64,000 nt of DNA. It comes from Rhynchopus sp. YZ270_cl-10. Its lineage: Eukaryota; Euglenozoa; Diplonemea; Diplonemida; Diplonemidae. Positions within the stretch are counted from its first letter, which is position 1. Every line of letters starts with the position of its first letter. Shown piece by piece: positions 40,331 through 50,413 of this stretch. The stretch lies in the NCBI GenBank assembly GCA_964035575.1, contig OZ037835.1, forward strand, positions 248,001 through 312,000, in the 5' to 3' direction. Position numbers and translations under genes: made by a program. The notes under the pieces were generated by a model, which saw only the letters and a program-made list of their open reading frames with translations, did not search any database and was not told the DNA's origin.

Positions 40331-40732
40331 ACCATGACCATGACCATGACCATGACCATGACCATGACCATGACCATGACCATGACCATGACCATGACCA
40401 TGACCATGACCATGACCATGACCATGACCATGACCATGACCATGACCATGACCATGACCATGACCATGACCATGACCATGACCATGACCATGACCATGAC
40501 CATGACCATGACCATGACCATGACCATGACCATGACCATGACCATGACCATGACCATGACCATGACCATGACCATGACCATGACCATGACCATGACCATG
40601 ACCATGACCATGACCATGACCATGACCATGACCATGACCATGACCATGACCATGACCATGACCATGACCATGACCATGACCATGACCATGACCATGACCA
40701 TGACCATGACCATGACCATGACCATGACCATG
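40331..40732. repeat. Perfect hexanucleotide array (ACCATG)67
   Basis: 402 bp of ACCATG with no interruption seen. His-Gly, Val-Met and Thr-Met ORFs in the frames are by-products. Perfect purity suggests recent expansion or very active slippage repair. Confidence 0.97.
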
Positions 40733-40745
40733 GAAAGCTCGTGTG

Positions 40746-40898
40746 GTATGTGGGTTCTCGAGTTTACGGGTTGTGTTCAACCCAGCACGCTCGTGGGTTT
40801 TATATGGTACGCAGGCTGACCAGAACCCCGAGAACCCACATAAAACCCACGAGCATGCTGGGTGAACTGCAAACCCGAGAACCCGCAAACCCACATAC
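40746..40898. repeat. Fold-back inverted repeat next to the hexamer array
   Basis: Arms of about 60 bp: left GTATGTGGGTTCTCGAGTTT, right ending GCAAACCCACATAC, both with CTCGTGGGTTTTAT near the middle. The loop is about 32 bp. Likely a MITE-like fold-back; the target duplication is not clear. Confidence 0.75.
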
Positions 40899-41385
40899 AA
40901 CATGAGTGTGCTTGTCAGCCAGACACTGCCACGAGAACACAACCACAATTGCCTGGGTCTGAACTGTCTTTATCAAAACGTTTTGGGACCACTGTCCAAA
41001 AACCACACTTAGTGGGCCAGACTGTCCTTATCCCTAGGAAAGCATTTTGTCTACCCTTACGGAAAAGCAACGATAAAAGACCACACAATCAGGCCATATT
41101 GCAGCTGAAGTGCATACTGCATGATACATTAGTTAAAACAAAAATTGATAGAATAAAAGGGGGACGTGTGCATTCAGCAAGAACTTTGCTTTTCTGTTGG
41201 AAAACAGAAACCAAAACATTGATGCGGGGAAAGACAATTTATTTTTAAAATTTTAAAAAAAAAAACCTCCCCAACAATATTTAGTGAAAAAAAAAACCCT
41301 CCTTTCGCTGTTTAGAATCAACAGAGGCGTAAAGGTTTTAGAATTTGACATCCTACTTACTAGCATTGCCGGCTGACGCACCCGG
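40899..41385. other. Intergenic, 3' flank of the cyclase-like gene
   Basis: No gene. A/T runs near 41245-41300. Nothing else recognised. Confidence 0.4.
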
Positions 41386-43977
41386 CTAGTGCATGTCCAC
41401 AACCTCTGGTACGTAGGCCTTCTCCTGCACGTACCTGATGAGCTCTTCGTACTGCCCACGTTGGTCAGCAGCCACACCCTCAAGCAGAGCAGAAGCCTGT
41501 CCAAAGTCCTGTTTGATGATGTTCTCAAAAGCTTCGGTCCACAGCGCATGAGGGTTGTTTGCTGCCGACTCCAGCTGGTACATCCACTCCTCGTTCGCCA
41601 CACTGCACAAACCCTTCACAGCGTACACAACCTGTGCCTTGTCACTCAGCTTTGCGAACAGCACCGCACCTGCACAACGCAGTACCACTTGTCCCTCCAC
41701 CTCACGTGACACAGCACGATCAATGACACCAGGCAGGTTGTGCTTCTTGTTCCAACGCTCAAGCACAACCACCCACGACATGGACTGTGCAAGAATCGAC
41801 ACCTTCTTCATCCCGTTGCAGCCCATGTTCCCGACACGTGCCTCGCCTGTCGTGCACCCGTACGAGATCTTGTGCACATCACCAAGTGCTGTTGCTGCTT
41901 CATGTGCAGACTTCACACAGGCAGCACGGTGTGAAGTGCTCGGAACAAAGGCGTTGAAGGTGGCAAGCATCTTGTCCCCTGCGAACGTGTCGCACACACC
42001 TTTGTTGTGCTGCACTGCCACCAGGATCCTCTCCATCACACCACCGTGTGCAGCGAGAACTTCTTCGTCTTTGCGGTTCTTGCAGAAGTCATGCCACGAC
42101 ACGACGTTCATGTGTGCCAGCGACACCTTCTTCTTCTTCAGACCCTCCACACGCAGCAGTGCCTTCTGTGTCTGCATCACCTCTTCGGAACTTTGCGCGT
42201 GCGACAAGGCAGACTGAGAGTTGGAAACCCGTGTGGCCGAGTCTGTGCCAGAGACTTCTTCGCTCTGTTCACTGTCGTTGACAAGCACACTCTGCGGCAT
42301 GTAGTTCCGGTACTCCACCAGGTTCGCCACCATGGTAACAAAGCTGCGCTGCATCATCCCCACTTCACTCAGCTGCGACACTGCACGGCCCGTGTCCACA
42401 GCCTCCAGGTCCATCACAGCCACACTTGCCATCTCACTCCCAAGCCTCAGCAGAGGGGACGTGATGTAGCGTGTGAACACAACAGCAACGGCCAGGAGTA
42501 CCGTGATCGCAATGACTGTGACAACCACCATCACAATCACCGCATCCTCCTTCTGTGCGTCTGCAGAGGACAGATCTGATGCCACCTTCGCACGGATTGC
42601 ATTCGTCGACGCATCAATTGTCTCCATCACAGACGCCCTCGGCACAAGAAGGTTGGCAAAAAATTTAATCGTTTTGTGTTCAATTGTCGACGTGATTGTC
42701 CAGAACTCCGTGCCGTTCGAGTCAGACCACTTCAGGAAGGAGTCCTCTGTCTTCTCCGCAAGGTCTCTGTAGTTCTGTGGGTGTGTGAACACAAACCGTC
42801 CGTGCTCTGCAATCACTGAGGGGATGTGCGACGTGGCGTCTTCCATTGAGTGGTTCGTTATGTTGAAGCCAACCGCAATGTCAAGCATGCCCAGTTCGGT
42901 TAGCGTGGGCACCGTCCAAAGCAGCCGTCCTCTGTTGTACGCGACAACTGTCCCCACTGAGCCCGATGCACGGTCCTCCTCCACCAGGTACAGAGAAGTG
43001 TCCGTCGGGAGCAGCTGTGCACGCACTGCGTCGGTCACCCCGTCCGCAGTCACCATCGCTGCGATAACACCCACACGCTTGCCCTGCTTGGGGTACATCG
43101 TGTACATATCTGGGTGGGTGTAGGTGTAGCTCAGCTCCCATAACATGATGCCCCACTGAAGTTGCATGTGTGTGTAGACAAGCGTATCTGCAGGGTTCAG
43201 TGGTGGCTCGTCGGCACCCAGGTAGTACATCTGTCTCCCACGCTGGGCAGCTGACGCGTCGCCCGAAACCGATTCAGTCACCGTTTGGGGGAACAGGCAC
43301 ATCCCGATTACCTCACCCTTCTCGTAGTCAGGACCCATGGTGCATGGCTCAGAGCTGTACTTGATGTTTCCCAGCGGGTCGACTTCCGTGAAGAGCACCC
43401 AGTCACTCAGTCCATACGACATCGTTATGTGGTCACGTGTCTCGAACCCTGCAAAGATTGTGGTGCCATTAGGCAGAGATTGATTGGCAAAAAACGAGAA
43501 CTGCGAGCCCCACCCTGCAAACCCGTCACCCCTCTTCCACGGAACAGGATGTGCCGCACACCACGGGTACGTTTCGTGAGTCATCTGGAAAACCCCAGAC
43601 GCCAACCCAGGCACAAAAGCAGACAAGACTGCAGGACGCATTACTGAACCAAAGTCGGGGCTCGTGCTGACGTTTGGGTGGTGTGCCTTCGCCAGGGTGG
43701 CCAGCGTCACCACAAGCTGCTCAGGCACCTTCAGGTACTCCTTCACCGCTGTGTCCACGTTGCCAAGGACGGAGCGCAGGTAGCGTGCTGAGACTGTTTC
43801 GATGTCTGTGGTACCACTGTCGAGACACATCCCAAAGCCCTCGTCACCTGTGTCACGTGCCTTCTCCAGAAGGTCGTCCCATGTTGTCAGAGTGAAGCCA
43901 CCGATGATCGCACCTGTCGACAGAATCAGCACCACACACAACAGCACTGTCAGCGACTGGATGCCGCATGACACCAT
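41386..43977 (-). CDS. Receptor-type protein with degenerate class III cyclase-like domain
   Basis: 863 aa, ATG at 43977. Membrane helix 1 near 9-29; a large extracellular region 30-478 with Cys and NxS/T sites, possibly a Cache-like sensor; helix 2 about 479-504 (DAVIVMVVVTVIAITVLLAV); a HAMP-like stretch (RYITSPLLRLGSEMASVA). The cytoplasmic part 615-790 follows the class III nucleotidyl cyclase outline: KKKVSLAHMNVVSWHD, AAHGGVMERILVAVQ, DTFAGDKMLATFNA, CTTGEARVGNMGCNG. The second metal Asp (D668 in AGDKM) remains, but strand 1 lacks the usual FxDI Asp, and the NxxxR adenine/transition-state motif reads SWVVVLER. Catalysis is doubtful; a regulatory pseudo-cyclase sensing outside ligands is the likelier reading. 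Organisation resembles kinetoplastid receptor cyclases (inference). Single exon. Confidence 0.85.
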   Translation of the reverse strand: MVSCGIQSLTVLLCVVLILSTGAIIGGFTLTTWDDLLEKARDTGDEGFGMCLDSGTTDIETVSARYLRSVLGNVDTAVKEYLKVPEQLVVTLATLAKAHHPNVSTSPDFGSVMRPAVLSAFVPGLASGVFQMTHETYPWCAAHPVPWKRGDGFAGWGSQFSFFANQSLPNGTTIFAGFETRDHITMSYGLSDWVLFTEVDPLGNIKYSSEPCTMGPDYEKGEVIGMCLFPQTVTESVSGDASAAQRGRQMYYLGADEPPLNPADTLVYTHMQLQWGIMLWELSYTYTHPDMYTMYPKQGKRVGVIAAMVTADGVTDAVRAQLLPTDTSLYLVEEDRASGSVGTVVAYNRGRLLWTVPTLTELGMLDIAVGFNITNHSMEDATSHIPSVIAEHGRFVFTHPQNYRDLAEKTEDSFLKWSDSNGTEFWTITSTIEHKTIKFFANLLVPRASVMETIDASTNAIRAKVASDLSSADAQKEDAVIVMVVVTVIAITVLLAVAVVFTRYITSPLLRLGSEMASVAVMDLEAVDTGRAVSQLSEVGMMQRSFVTMVANLVEYRNYMPQSVLVNDSEQSEEVSGTDSATRVSNSQSALSHAQSSEEVMQTQKALLRVEGLKKKKVSLAHMNVVSWHDFCKNRKDEEVLAAHGGVMERILVAVQHNKGVCDTFAGDKMLATFNAFVPSTSHRAACVKSAHEAATALGDVHKISYGCTTGEARVGNMGCNGMKKVSILAQSMSWVVVLERWNKKHNLPGVIDRAVSREVEGQVVLRCAGAVLFAKLSDKAQVVYAVKGLCSVANEEWMYQLESAANNPHALWTEAFENIIKQDFGQASALLEGVAADQRGQYEELIRYVQEKAYVPEVVDMH

Positions 43978-44425
43978 TGTGCAGAGGGGAAGAGTGTCCG
44001 TCTGGGGATGTGTGGTGTGGTTTGATAACTAATTTAGAGCAGGAAACGTCTGAACGAACAATAGCCCACTCTTTTGTGGGTTTTTGTATTTTGGAGCTTT
44101 CACGGTCGTCGTGACTTCCATGCGTAGCAGCCACTTCGGCCTGGCAGGGTGGATTCTGCTCCCACATCACAAACACATCTCTGTGGTCTGTGAAGTATTC
44201 ACCACCCGCATGCACGTGAGTACTGACTCTGTATCACTCGGTTCATTACGGGGTTTATGTATCACGCATGAAAATACATTGTCTGGCGACGTGACCGCAA
44301 AATTGGGTGAAATAAGATCGGCTGATAGGGTGGAATGATGTTGAACAAGCACGAAGTGCACATCGGATCGACACTGAATGGGGGAACTAGAAAAAGATTT
44401 TTGATAAAAACTAGCGAAATACAAA
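43978..44425. other. Intergenic, 5' flank of the cyclase-like gene
   Basis: No gene seen. Unique sequence up to the TIR element. Confidence 0.4.
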
Positions 44426-44864
44426 ACAAGTAATTGCTATCGGAAAAAAAACGGGGTGTGATGTGGAACTCCATCCTGTAGAAATAATCTACAACACACC
44501 CAGCATTCTGCTCTTCTGTAGGTATGCTAACGCTCTTCGTATACTGCCAGACCCACTGGGACGCCAGCATCTGAAACGTTCAAGAAGGGGGGCTGTCCTC
44601 TTCGTCCAGCACCATCTGCTCGATAGCGTTGTTGGACGTCGGCTCGGCAGGCTCGGCGTGTACCAGCTCGTTTTTGTCCACAGGCTCCCACATTGTCGTC
44701 GTCGTTGGAGCAGTGCGGAAGGAACACAGAATGCACAGACTACAACACATCGATCACACCAGGCGCATCAGCACCTCCAGCAAATCTCCAGGATGCTACG
44801 GTGGTTTCGAAAATCGCGCGGAGTTTTCCACAGCACACCCCGTTTTTTCGTAGCAATTACTTGT
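44426..44864. mobile_element. 440-bp TIR element, copy 2
   Basis: About 97% identical to 3157-3596, with the same ACAAGTAATTGCTA ends. The minus-strand acidic ORF is kept (MWEPVDKNELVHAEPAEPTS), with amino-acid changes rather than frame breaks. Both copies are followed by CCTTGT, which may belong to the element or to a preferred target. Confidence 0.65.
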
Positions 44865-45600
44865 CCTTGTGGAGGTACCCTAAATTGGTCAAAAATGGTA
44901 AAAATGGTAAAAATGGTAAAAATGGTAGGAATTTTGGGGGCTTTTTTAGGGGAAAAAAAGGGTGAGGGGAGTTGGGTCCAGTCATAGGGGGTATAGCATA
45001 TTTTTTGGAAAATTCTTCAAAAAATCAAGGATTTTTGCTGGGCACAATGAAAATTTTCAGAAAAATCCCAATTTTCGGCCAAATTTGGAGCAAATTATGG
45101 CCCACCCACCCCGATTTTGGGTCAAAAACCGACTTCATTTTTGCACAGGAGTGCCTACGATTTCGTAAACCAGAGGTCCTCTGGATGCATGCATTGATAA
45201 ACACAACACTGGAAATTGCAAGGAACGGGTCTGCATCTGCGTGTTCTCTAGCCACCACAGTCACAGGGTATGCACAAAATGACCGAAGTGCAATGGCGTG
45301 AACGAAGTGCAATGGCGATAATGGAAAGATAGATGCCGGCATTGGTGAATTGCTGGAGTTCTGCACAGGAAGCTAGCATGACGTAGAATCACTGTGTGAA
45401 CAAAATGACCGTATTTTGGTTGAAAATTTGACTTGAAAATTTTTTTCATAATTTGCCCAATCGAAGGTTTTCCTTGGATTTTTTGGGCCATTTTATGACG
45501 TACCACGCCCGATTTTGGGCGAAAAAAAAATTTTTTTTTTGGTCAAAAATCGCCTTGTATTACCACTGTATTGGTGTAGGCTTGTACACAGAAGTGTGTT
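44865..45600. other. Intergenic, low complexity, no gene
   Basis: (AAAATGGT)n near 44891-44928, then T/A-rich DNA with the phrase CAAAATGACCG repeated near 45275 and 45404. No genic ORF. Confidence 0.4.
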
Positions 45601-46055
45601 TTGTGTAACCACAGATGGTCAAAACACCCGATTTTTGCATTTTTTTTGCATTTTTTGGTGCCCAAAGACCCACCTCAGTGGTCGAAATTTTCCCGAAAAA
45701 AAAAATTTTTTTTTTGAGATTTTTCGATTTTTCGACAAGGCGCTGGCCCATACAAAGTGCACTGGTGGTACAGAAAATGGCTGGGGAATAAACTCTAGAT
45801 GCTCAAAACAGCCCAATTCTTGCTTTTTTGGACTTTTTGGTCCCAGAAGGGTACCCAGGGTGTAGTGAGCAGGCCTCAAAAGCACTTGTGAAAAAAAAAA
45901 ATTTTTTTTTTTTTTGAGATTTTTCGATTTTTCGCTAAGGCGCTGGCCCATACAAAATGGCTGGGGTGGTACAAAAAATGGCTGGGGAATTGACTTTAGA
46001 GGCTCAAAACAGCCGATTTTGCGACCAATTTTGGCTGGGGAATTTCGGCACCACC
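45601..46055. repeat. Degenerate tandem repeat (~205-bp unit)
   Basis: GAGATTTTTCGATTTTTCG, AAGGCGCTGGCCCATACAAA and AATGGCTGGGGAAT occur in the same order near 45715-45790 and 45918-45990, with a partial third at 46030. Phe/Lys ORFs on the minus strand reflect the A/T runs. Confidence 0.65.
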
Positions 46056-46064
46056 TACCTGGGG

Positions 46065-46137
46065 AAAAAAACGCTAATTGGCGCGAATTTCATACCCTAA
46101 TCGTGTCGCGCCAATTCGCGCCAATTAGCGTTTTTTT
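46065..46137. repeat. 25-bp-arm hairpin
   Basis: Arms 46065-46089 and 46113-46137 pair (AAAACGCTAATTGGCGCG / CGCGCCAATTAGCGTTTT) around a 23-nt loop. Could be the end of a fold-back element. Confidence 0.8.
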
Positions 46138-46234
46138 TCGCGAAAAAACGGCTAAGTACAAAACGCGAATTGGGGCAACCAGGGCGAATATTAGGGTACC
46201 TCCTGTTGCTATTGTTGTTTTCAACCACTTTTAT

Positions 46235-46560
46235 TTTTCCTTCCTTCAAAACTACACACACAACGCTTTTTGGTTTTTGGAAGACACACAAGGTGCCGGG
46301 TTCTATGATAAGCACCACCCTGCACCTGTTTGTCATATATATTGTTTCCCGTGCAATACATGGGGAAACGTTTCGCGTCCAAACTAGTGTAAAGCTTTTT
46401 GATAAAAGTTAATGAAACACAAAAACCAAGCGCGTGTGGAAGAAAAAAGAAAAGAAAATATTTTTTCTGATTCAAAGTGGTGTTTACGTTTTGGGTACGG
46501 GGCGGAGAATAAAATCTGTTCGATAAAAGAAACGCAAGCTTTTTTGTTTTATCTTGTTCA
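46235..46560. repeat. Duplicated tract (partners 34800-34930 and 35590-35763)
   Basis: Two blocks that are separated at 34.8-35.8 kb are adjacent here: AAACTACACACACAACGC ... ATACATGGGGAAACGTTTCG, then AAGCGCGTGTGGAAG ... TTGTTCAC. Confidence 0.7.
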
Positions 46561-46926
46561 CTTCCTTCAACCCTTGTAGGGATCTCCCTTGTGGGGATTT
46601 GTTACTTTTTCGCGAAAACATGAAATTACACATTTCAAGAGAACAAATTAAAAAGGGTCCTTATTTGCATTTTTGGGATTCACCCGTGCAGTGGTGGGGT
46701 CAATCTCGAAAATTGGATAATTTTTTGACTACTTAAATTTTGAGAAATATGAGCCCGGTTGCTTATACGTGGGGCCCATTTTCAGCTAAAATTTTCCTCA
46801 AAATCTGGTTTTGTAAAATTGACCCTTTCCCCCCGGAAGTTTCCCCCCCCCACATCGATTTCAATACTATACCTTACTTCACCTACGGTTGCCCTTACAG
46901 GGGGGTGAAGGAAGGTAAGTTGAAAA
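46561..46926 (+). repeat. Single diverged unit of the 261-bp repeat with shared left flank
   Basis: 46561-46648 matches the DNA left of the tandem array (3626-3712: CACATTTCAAGAGAACAAAT). 46649-46926 is one unit, about 95% identical with a 16-bp insertion near 46831. The array at 3713 therefore grew from a single-copy state like this one. Confidence 0.85.
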
Positions 46927-48041
46927 CCAGGGAGTGTGGGTGAGAACACCAAACCGATTCTCCACCCGAGAATACAAAAAAATGAGGGGAAAATAGTGAA
47001 AAAACGGCTTTTTTCAGGTTTTGGCCATTTTGGCAAAATAGCGGTTTTTCAAGCAAAAAAAAAAAAAACAAAAAATGGAATAATGTTTGACATCACAAAA
47101 CCTCCTTCATCCGAAAGAGCCCAATCATTTTCGGTCTGTTTTATTTCCTAACAAACTGTACACGTACCGCTTCGTGCGTTGTATGAAAAAAATTAAAGTG
47201 AAGTTATTAATGCAGGCACCTCCGACTGACCCACGTACGATGCCAGCCATCCGGATGAAAGCACAAGTACCCTGCGGCCAACAACAGAAGATGTAAAAAG
47301 GAAACCTAATGACTGGCCCGTACCGTAAGAGAACGAGGGCGGTTCACAACCGCTCGACAGCCGGCGGCCCACCTTCCGTTGAAGAGTTGTGAGCTTACAG
47401 GTACTGCAGTTCGCTGCACCCAACGCTTGGTGCACGATAGTCTACACAAGAGAGCAGAAACCCAAAAACACAAAAAGGGGTGGGCGGGGGGGGGGTGACC
47501 CGGATGTGGTTTTTGTCAGGGCGTTCGCCCCGGGGCGAAAAATATTTTTTTTCGTTAAAAAAATCTTTTCCTGAAAAAATGACATTTTATTTCGCCCCAG
47601 GGCTTCGCCCCACCGGGGCGAAACCCTGTATAAATAAATAAATAAATAAAAAAAGGGGGGGGGGGGGGAAAGAGAGAGAGAGAGAGATTTCTCCCCACCA
47701 CCCTGTAGACCCCCCCGGAGGGGGGGTCGCAGAGGGGTGTCCACTGTACTCAAAATCATCCGCAAACCCGCCTGCCGTGAGAGGAAGTTTCCCCAGCACT
47801 CCCGCTCGCTCCTCAATCCTGCAGTCTGCTGAAGGTGTACCGTACCCCCTGTTATAGAAGGTGTCACTGCTCGTGTCAACTCTATCTTCAATGGCAGAGA
47901 GTTGAAAATAATCAAAATAAGGATGAAGTCTCATATGACAGATGCCTCTCTCTTGTACATCTGTTTGATTAAACACCACAAAGAGGCCCTCAGTGAGGGG
48001 GGATTGATGAAATTCTCCATCGTTTTGCTGGTTTTAGTAAA
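46927..48041. other. Intergenic with repeat fragments
   Basis: 47105-47190 is a fragment of the 330-bp dispersed repeat and 47193-47268 repeats 18373-18450. 47515-47635 contains CGCCCCGGGGCG-type inverted repeats, then AAATA, G and GA microsatellites. A minus frame at about 47720-47979 has fair composition, but no family and no conserved partner. Confidence 0.4.
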
Positions 48042-48372
48042 CCCCCCCCCCCCCCCCCCCCGTATAATATTTACATAAATTTATGTAAATAATACGCGTG
48101 TTGTAAATAATAGGCGTCTTTGTAAATAATAGGCGTGTGTTAATAAGAGGCGTATATCGTAGTTTCCTGAGGGTTACTCCGCTCCACTACAGACAATAAG
48201 AAAACAAAGGAAGTATATGTAAAGCCTATATGTGCCTCGTTCACACACATTTTTACAAACAAAGGGTACACAAAATAATTTACAATTTTTCATCGTTCAC
48301 CTACATGCTTGACATTCAATCCCCATACTTTCCATAACGCACACCACCAGAAAGCTATTTATATTTTAAAAA

Positions 48373-48663
48373 ATGTCATCAATCGCAATCCCGGACCCTG
48401 CCCTTTCGACCATGGAGTACTACGTGGAGTACGATTCGGAGGCAGAGTCACTTGTTAGTGACGGGGAGGAGGGGGACGCCCAAAAGCTTCGAAACCCACA
48501 TATTTCCACTGCCGGACCTCACCGGAGGGGACGTGGGGTGGTTTTCGGCACCTTAGAAGAAAAACTGTGCTCCCGGATCCATTTTTTTGAAAGCGTTACA
48601 TTCCTAGAGGAAATCTTACTAAAATCTTACTATTTTCGAAGCCGTTTTTTCGAAAAAAAGTGA
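48373..48663 (+). CDS. Small acidic protein inside the poly-C element
   Basis: 96 codons from the ATG at 48373, preceded by an A/T-rich TATTTATATTTTAAAA stretch. The N-terminal half is acidic (EYYVEYDSEAESLVSDGEEG), the C-terminal half basic and aromatic. It lies centrally in the element, on the same strand as the hAT relic. It might be the stub of a transposase N-terminus. No motif is recognised, and the 3' half may be read-through of A/T DNA. Confidence 0.35.
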   Translation: MSSIAIPDPALSTMEYYVEYDSEAESLVSDGEEGDAQKLRNPHISTAGPHRRGRGVVFGTLEEKLCSRIHFFESVTFLEEILLKSYYFRSRFFEKK

Positions 48664-49000
48664 TTTTTTTTCGAAAATAAACGCTCAGTTTTGGTTGTTT
48701 GGTGTTTCATTAGGCAGAATCGACGAATTTTAGGCCACTTTGGGACCATGTAGACCCACCTTGGCGGGTTTTATGACTTTTTTTCAAAAAATTCTTGAAA
48801 AAACACGAGCGTTACAGAGGGTCCTTAAGGATTTCCTTAAGGTCTGTGCCCCCTACCCCCCCCAAAAAAAAAAAAATCCAAAAAAAAAATAATGTAAATA
48901 ATACGCGTGTGTTAATAATACACGTGAAAGTGGCCTTTTTGTAAATAATATGCGTGTGTAAATAATACGCGTATGTAAATATTATACGGGGGGGGGGGGG

Positions 49001-49920
49001 CAGTGTTGGCAGAGTACGTGTACGTTGTACTTTTTGTACTTTGTACTTTTGTACTTTTTGACGTACTTTTTGGCGCCCAAATCCGTACTTTATGACCCTA
49101 TATTTTACCCTGGGAATTCGACACAAGAAGAAGTCCGTTTTGGCTGACCGCTGTGAAGCTGACCCGCATCCCCCCTCACTCGTGCCAGTGCGAGGAAACA
49201 TTCTCCGATATGGGGTTCGTCACTTGTGCACGTCGGCACAATATGGGACCTGTGAACATTCACCGCGCCACCTCGCTGTACAAAAAACTGAGGGCGAACA
49301 GGGAGGAGTGCTGGTGAGGGAGAATCCGGAGGGGGAGAACGAACCACCGACAAAGCGGAGTAAGAAGACTGATGACGCGCCCGTAAGCGAGATTGACTTT
49401 ACTACCATTCTGTGAACCCCATAATCCCATCCCTTTTCCCCCTCCCAACTGTTCGAGGTGTAGTCATCTACCCCCTACTGTATCTCGACTTTGTTGGACC
49501 ACACGTGATCACACGTGACCGACAGGAAACACCATCTCCCATTGCTTCTTGACTCCGAGGCGTCGCTGTTCGAGAACCAGGTGCCGCTGTCTGTGAACCT
49601 GCGAGACCACGCGCACATTCTTGAGAAGCCGTTTACACCTTTGTGCCGTACTATGCCAACCGTTAGTATTTAACGGATTCTTGAAGCCGTTCATAGCTCT
49701 GTACACCCTCCTATTTGTACTTTTTGAGCATTTTCCGTACTATACTGCCCTCAAACCTTTTTTTTTGCCCCCACACTGGTACACCACTTGCACATACCCG
49801 GCCACAAACCCAGATGTACTTTTTGTGTATTTTTTGTACTTTTTACGTACTTTTTGTACTATTGTACTATTGTACTTTTTACGTACTTTTTAAAATTGGA
49901 CACGTACTCTGCCAACACTG
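49001..49920 (+). mobile_element. hAT DNA transposon relic nested in a poly-G tract
   Basis: 920 bp with perfect ~21-bp inverted ends starting CAGTGTTGGCAGAGTACGTG, the classical hAT CAGNG terminus. Subterminal GTACTTTTTGTAC phrases are clustered at both ends. Both flanks are G runs (G13, G19), compatible with the 8-bp target duplication hAT makes, as GGGGGGGG. The interior contains the C-terminal dimerisation segment of an hAT transposase. The rest of the transposase is absent: an internally deleted copy. Confidence 0.88.
49096..49317 (+). pseudogene. hAT transposase C-terminal dimerisation segment
   Basis: Open frame PYILPWEFDTRRSPFWL ... LTRIPPHSCQCEETFSDMGF ... CARRHNMGPVNIHRATSLYK ... 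ANREECW stop. This matches the hAT C-terminal pattern (P-x-S-x(3)-E-x(2)-FS followed by R-x(2)-M/L and a leucine helix). No start codon and no RNase-H catalytic part, so not functional alone. Confidence 0.75.
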
Positions 49921-50086
49921 GGGGGGGGGGGGGGGGGGGTTTATCAGGAAAGTTCAGCTGTAATATCACTTGTGCTGGGGAAGGGATCACGCGCAAATCG
50001 CAAATTTTTTTTGACCATTCAGTACCAGGGATTCACCCCACGAACTAACTTCTCTCCGGCGGGAAAATTTTTTTTGACCTATTTTA

Positions 50087-50413
50087 CTGGGGGGGGGGCC
50101 GAATACAAGTCCCCTGCCGAATACAAGTCCCCGCCAAATACAAGTCCCCCTTTTATTTTGGCCGTTTTATAAAATATATTTTAGAATACAAGTCCCTACA
50201 CGGAGTACCATAAGGGGGTACTCCAGTGTAGGGACTTGTATTTAGCATACTGTAAAAAAATTAATTTTTTGCGACATGCAAAATCCTTTTAGGGACTTGT
50301 ATTCAACAGATCATAAAATATTTATACAATAATTTTATGTTTGAAAACCCCCCTAAAAAAAGCGCTGACATGGTGAATACAAGGGGGGGGGGCTTCTATT
50401 CGACCCCCCCCAG
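50087..50413. mobile_element. MITE with TA flanks (327 bp)
   Basis: Ends CTGGGGGGGG ... CCCCCCCAG lie between direct TA dinucleotides (50085-50086; 50414-50415), as for Tc1/mariner-type insertions. The inverted repeat continues imperfectly through CGAATACAAGTCCCC. GAATACAAGTCCCC is repeated near the left end, and an inner hairpin (GTCCCTACACGGAGTACC / GGTACTCCAGTGTAGGGAC) sits mid-element. No coding capacity. Confidence 0.7.

Larger units (their letters stand above)
48042..49939. mobile_element. Inverted-repeat element with poly-C/poly-G ends, split by an hAT copy
   Basis: Left end: C20 then GTATAATATTTACATAAATT. Right end before the hAT insert: TATGTAAATATTATAC then G13, resuming as G19 after the hAT copy. 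Subterminal GTAAATAATACGCGTGT phrases repeat at both sides (48087-48150; 48895-48985). The flanks read GTAAA-C20 and G19-TTTAT, so the inverted repeat may extend slightly outward. The interior holds one small ORF. No family recognised; CCC/GGG termini occur in several DNA-transposon groups. Confidence 0.65.

Noticed and set aside
40277-40948. His-Gly, Met-Val and Thr-Met ORFs
   Set aside because: Produced by the perfect ACCATG hexamer array.
47587-47979. Minus-strand 130-codon ORF
   Set aside because: The first 90 residues look plausible, but there is no recognisable family or second copy, and the end is a microsatellite. Left uncalled.
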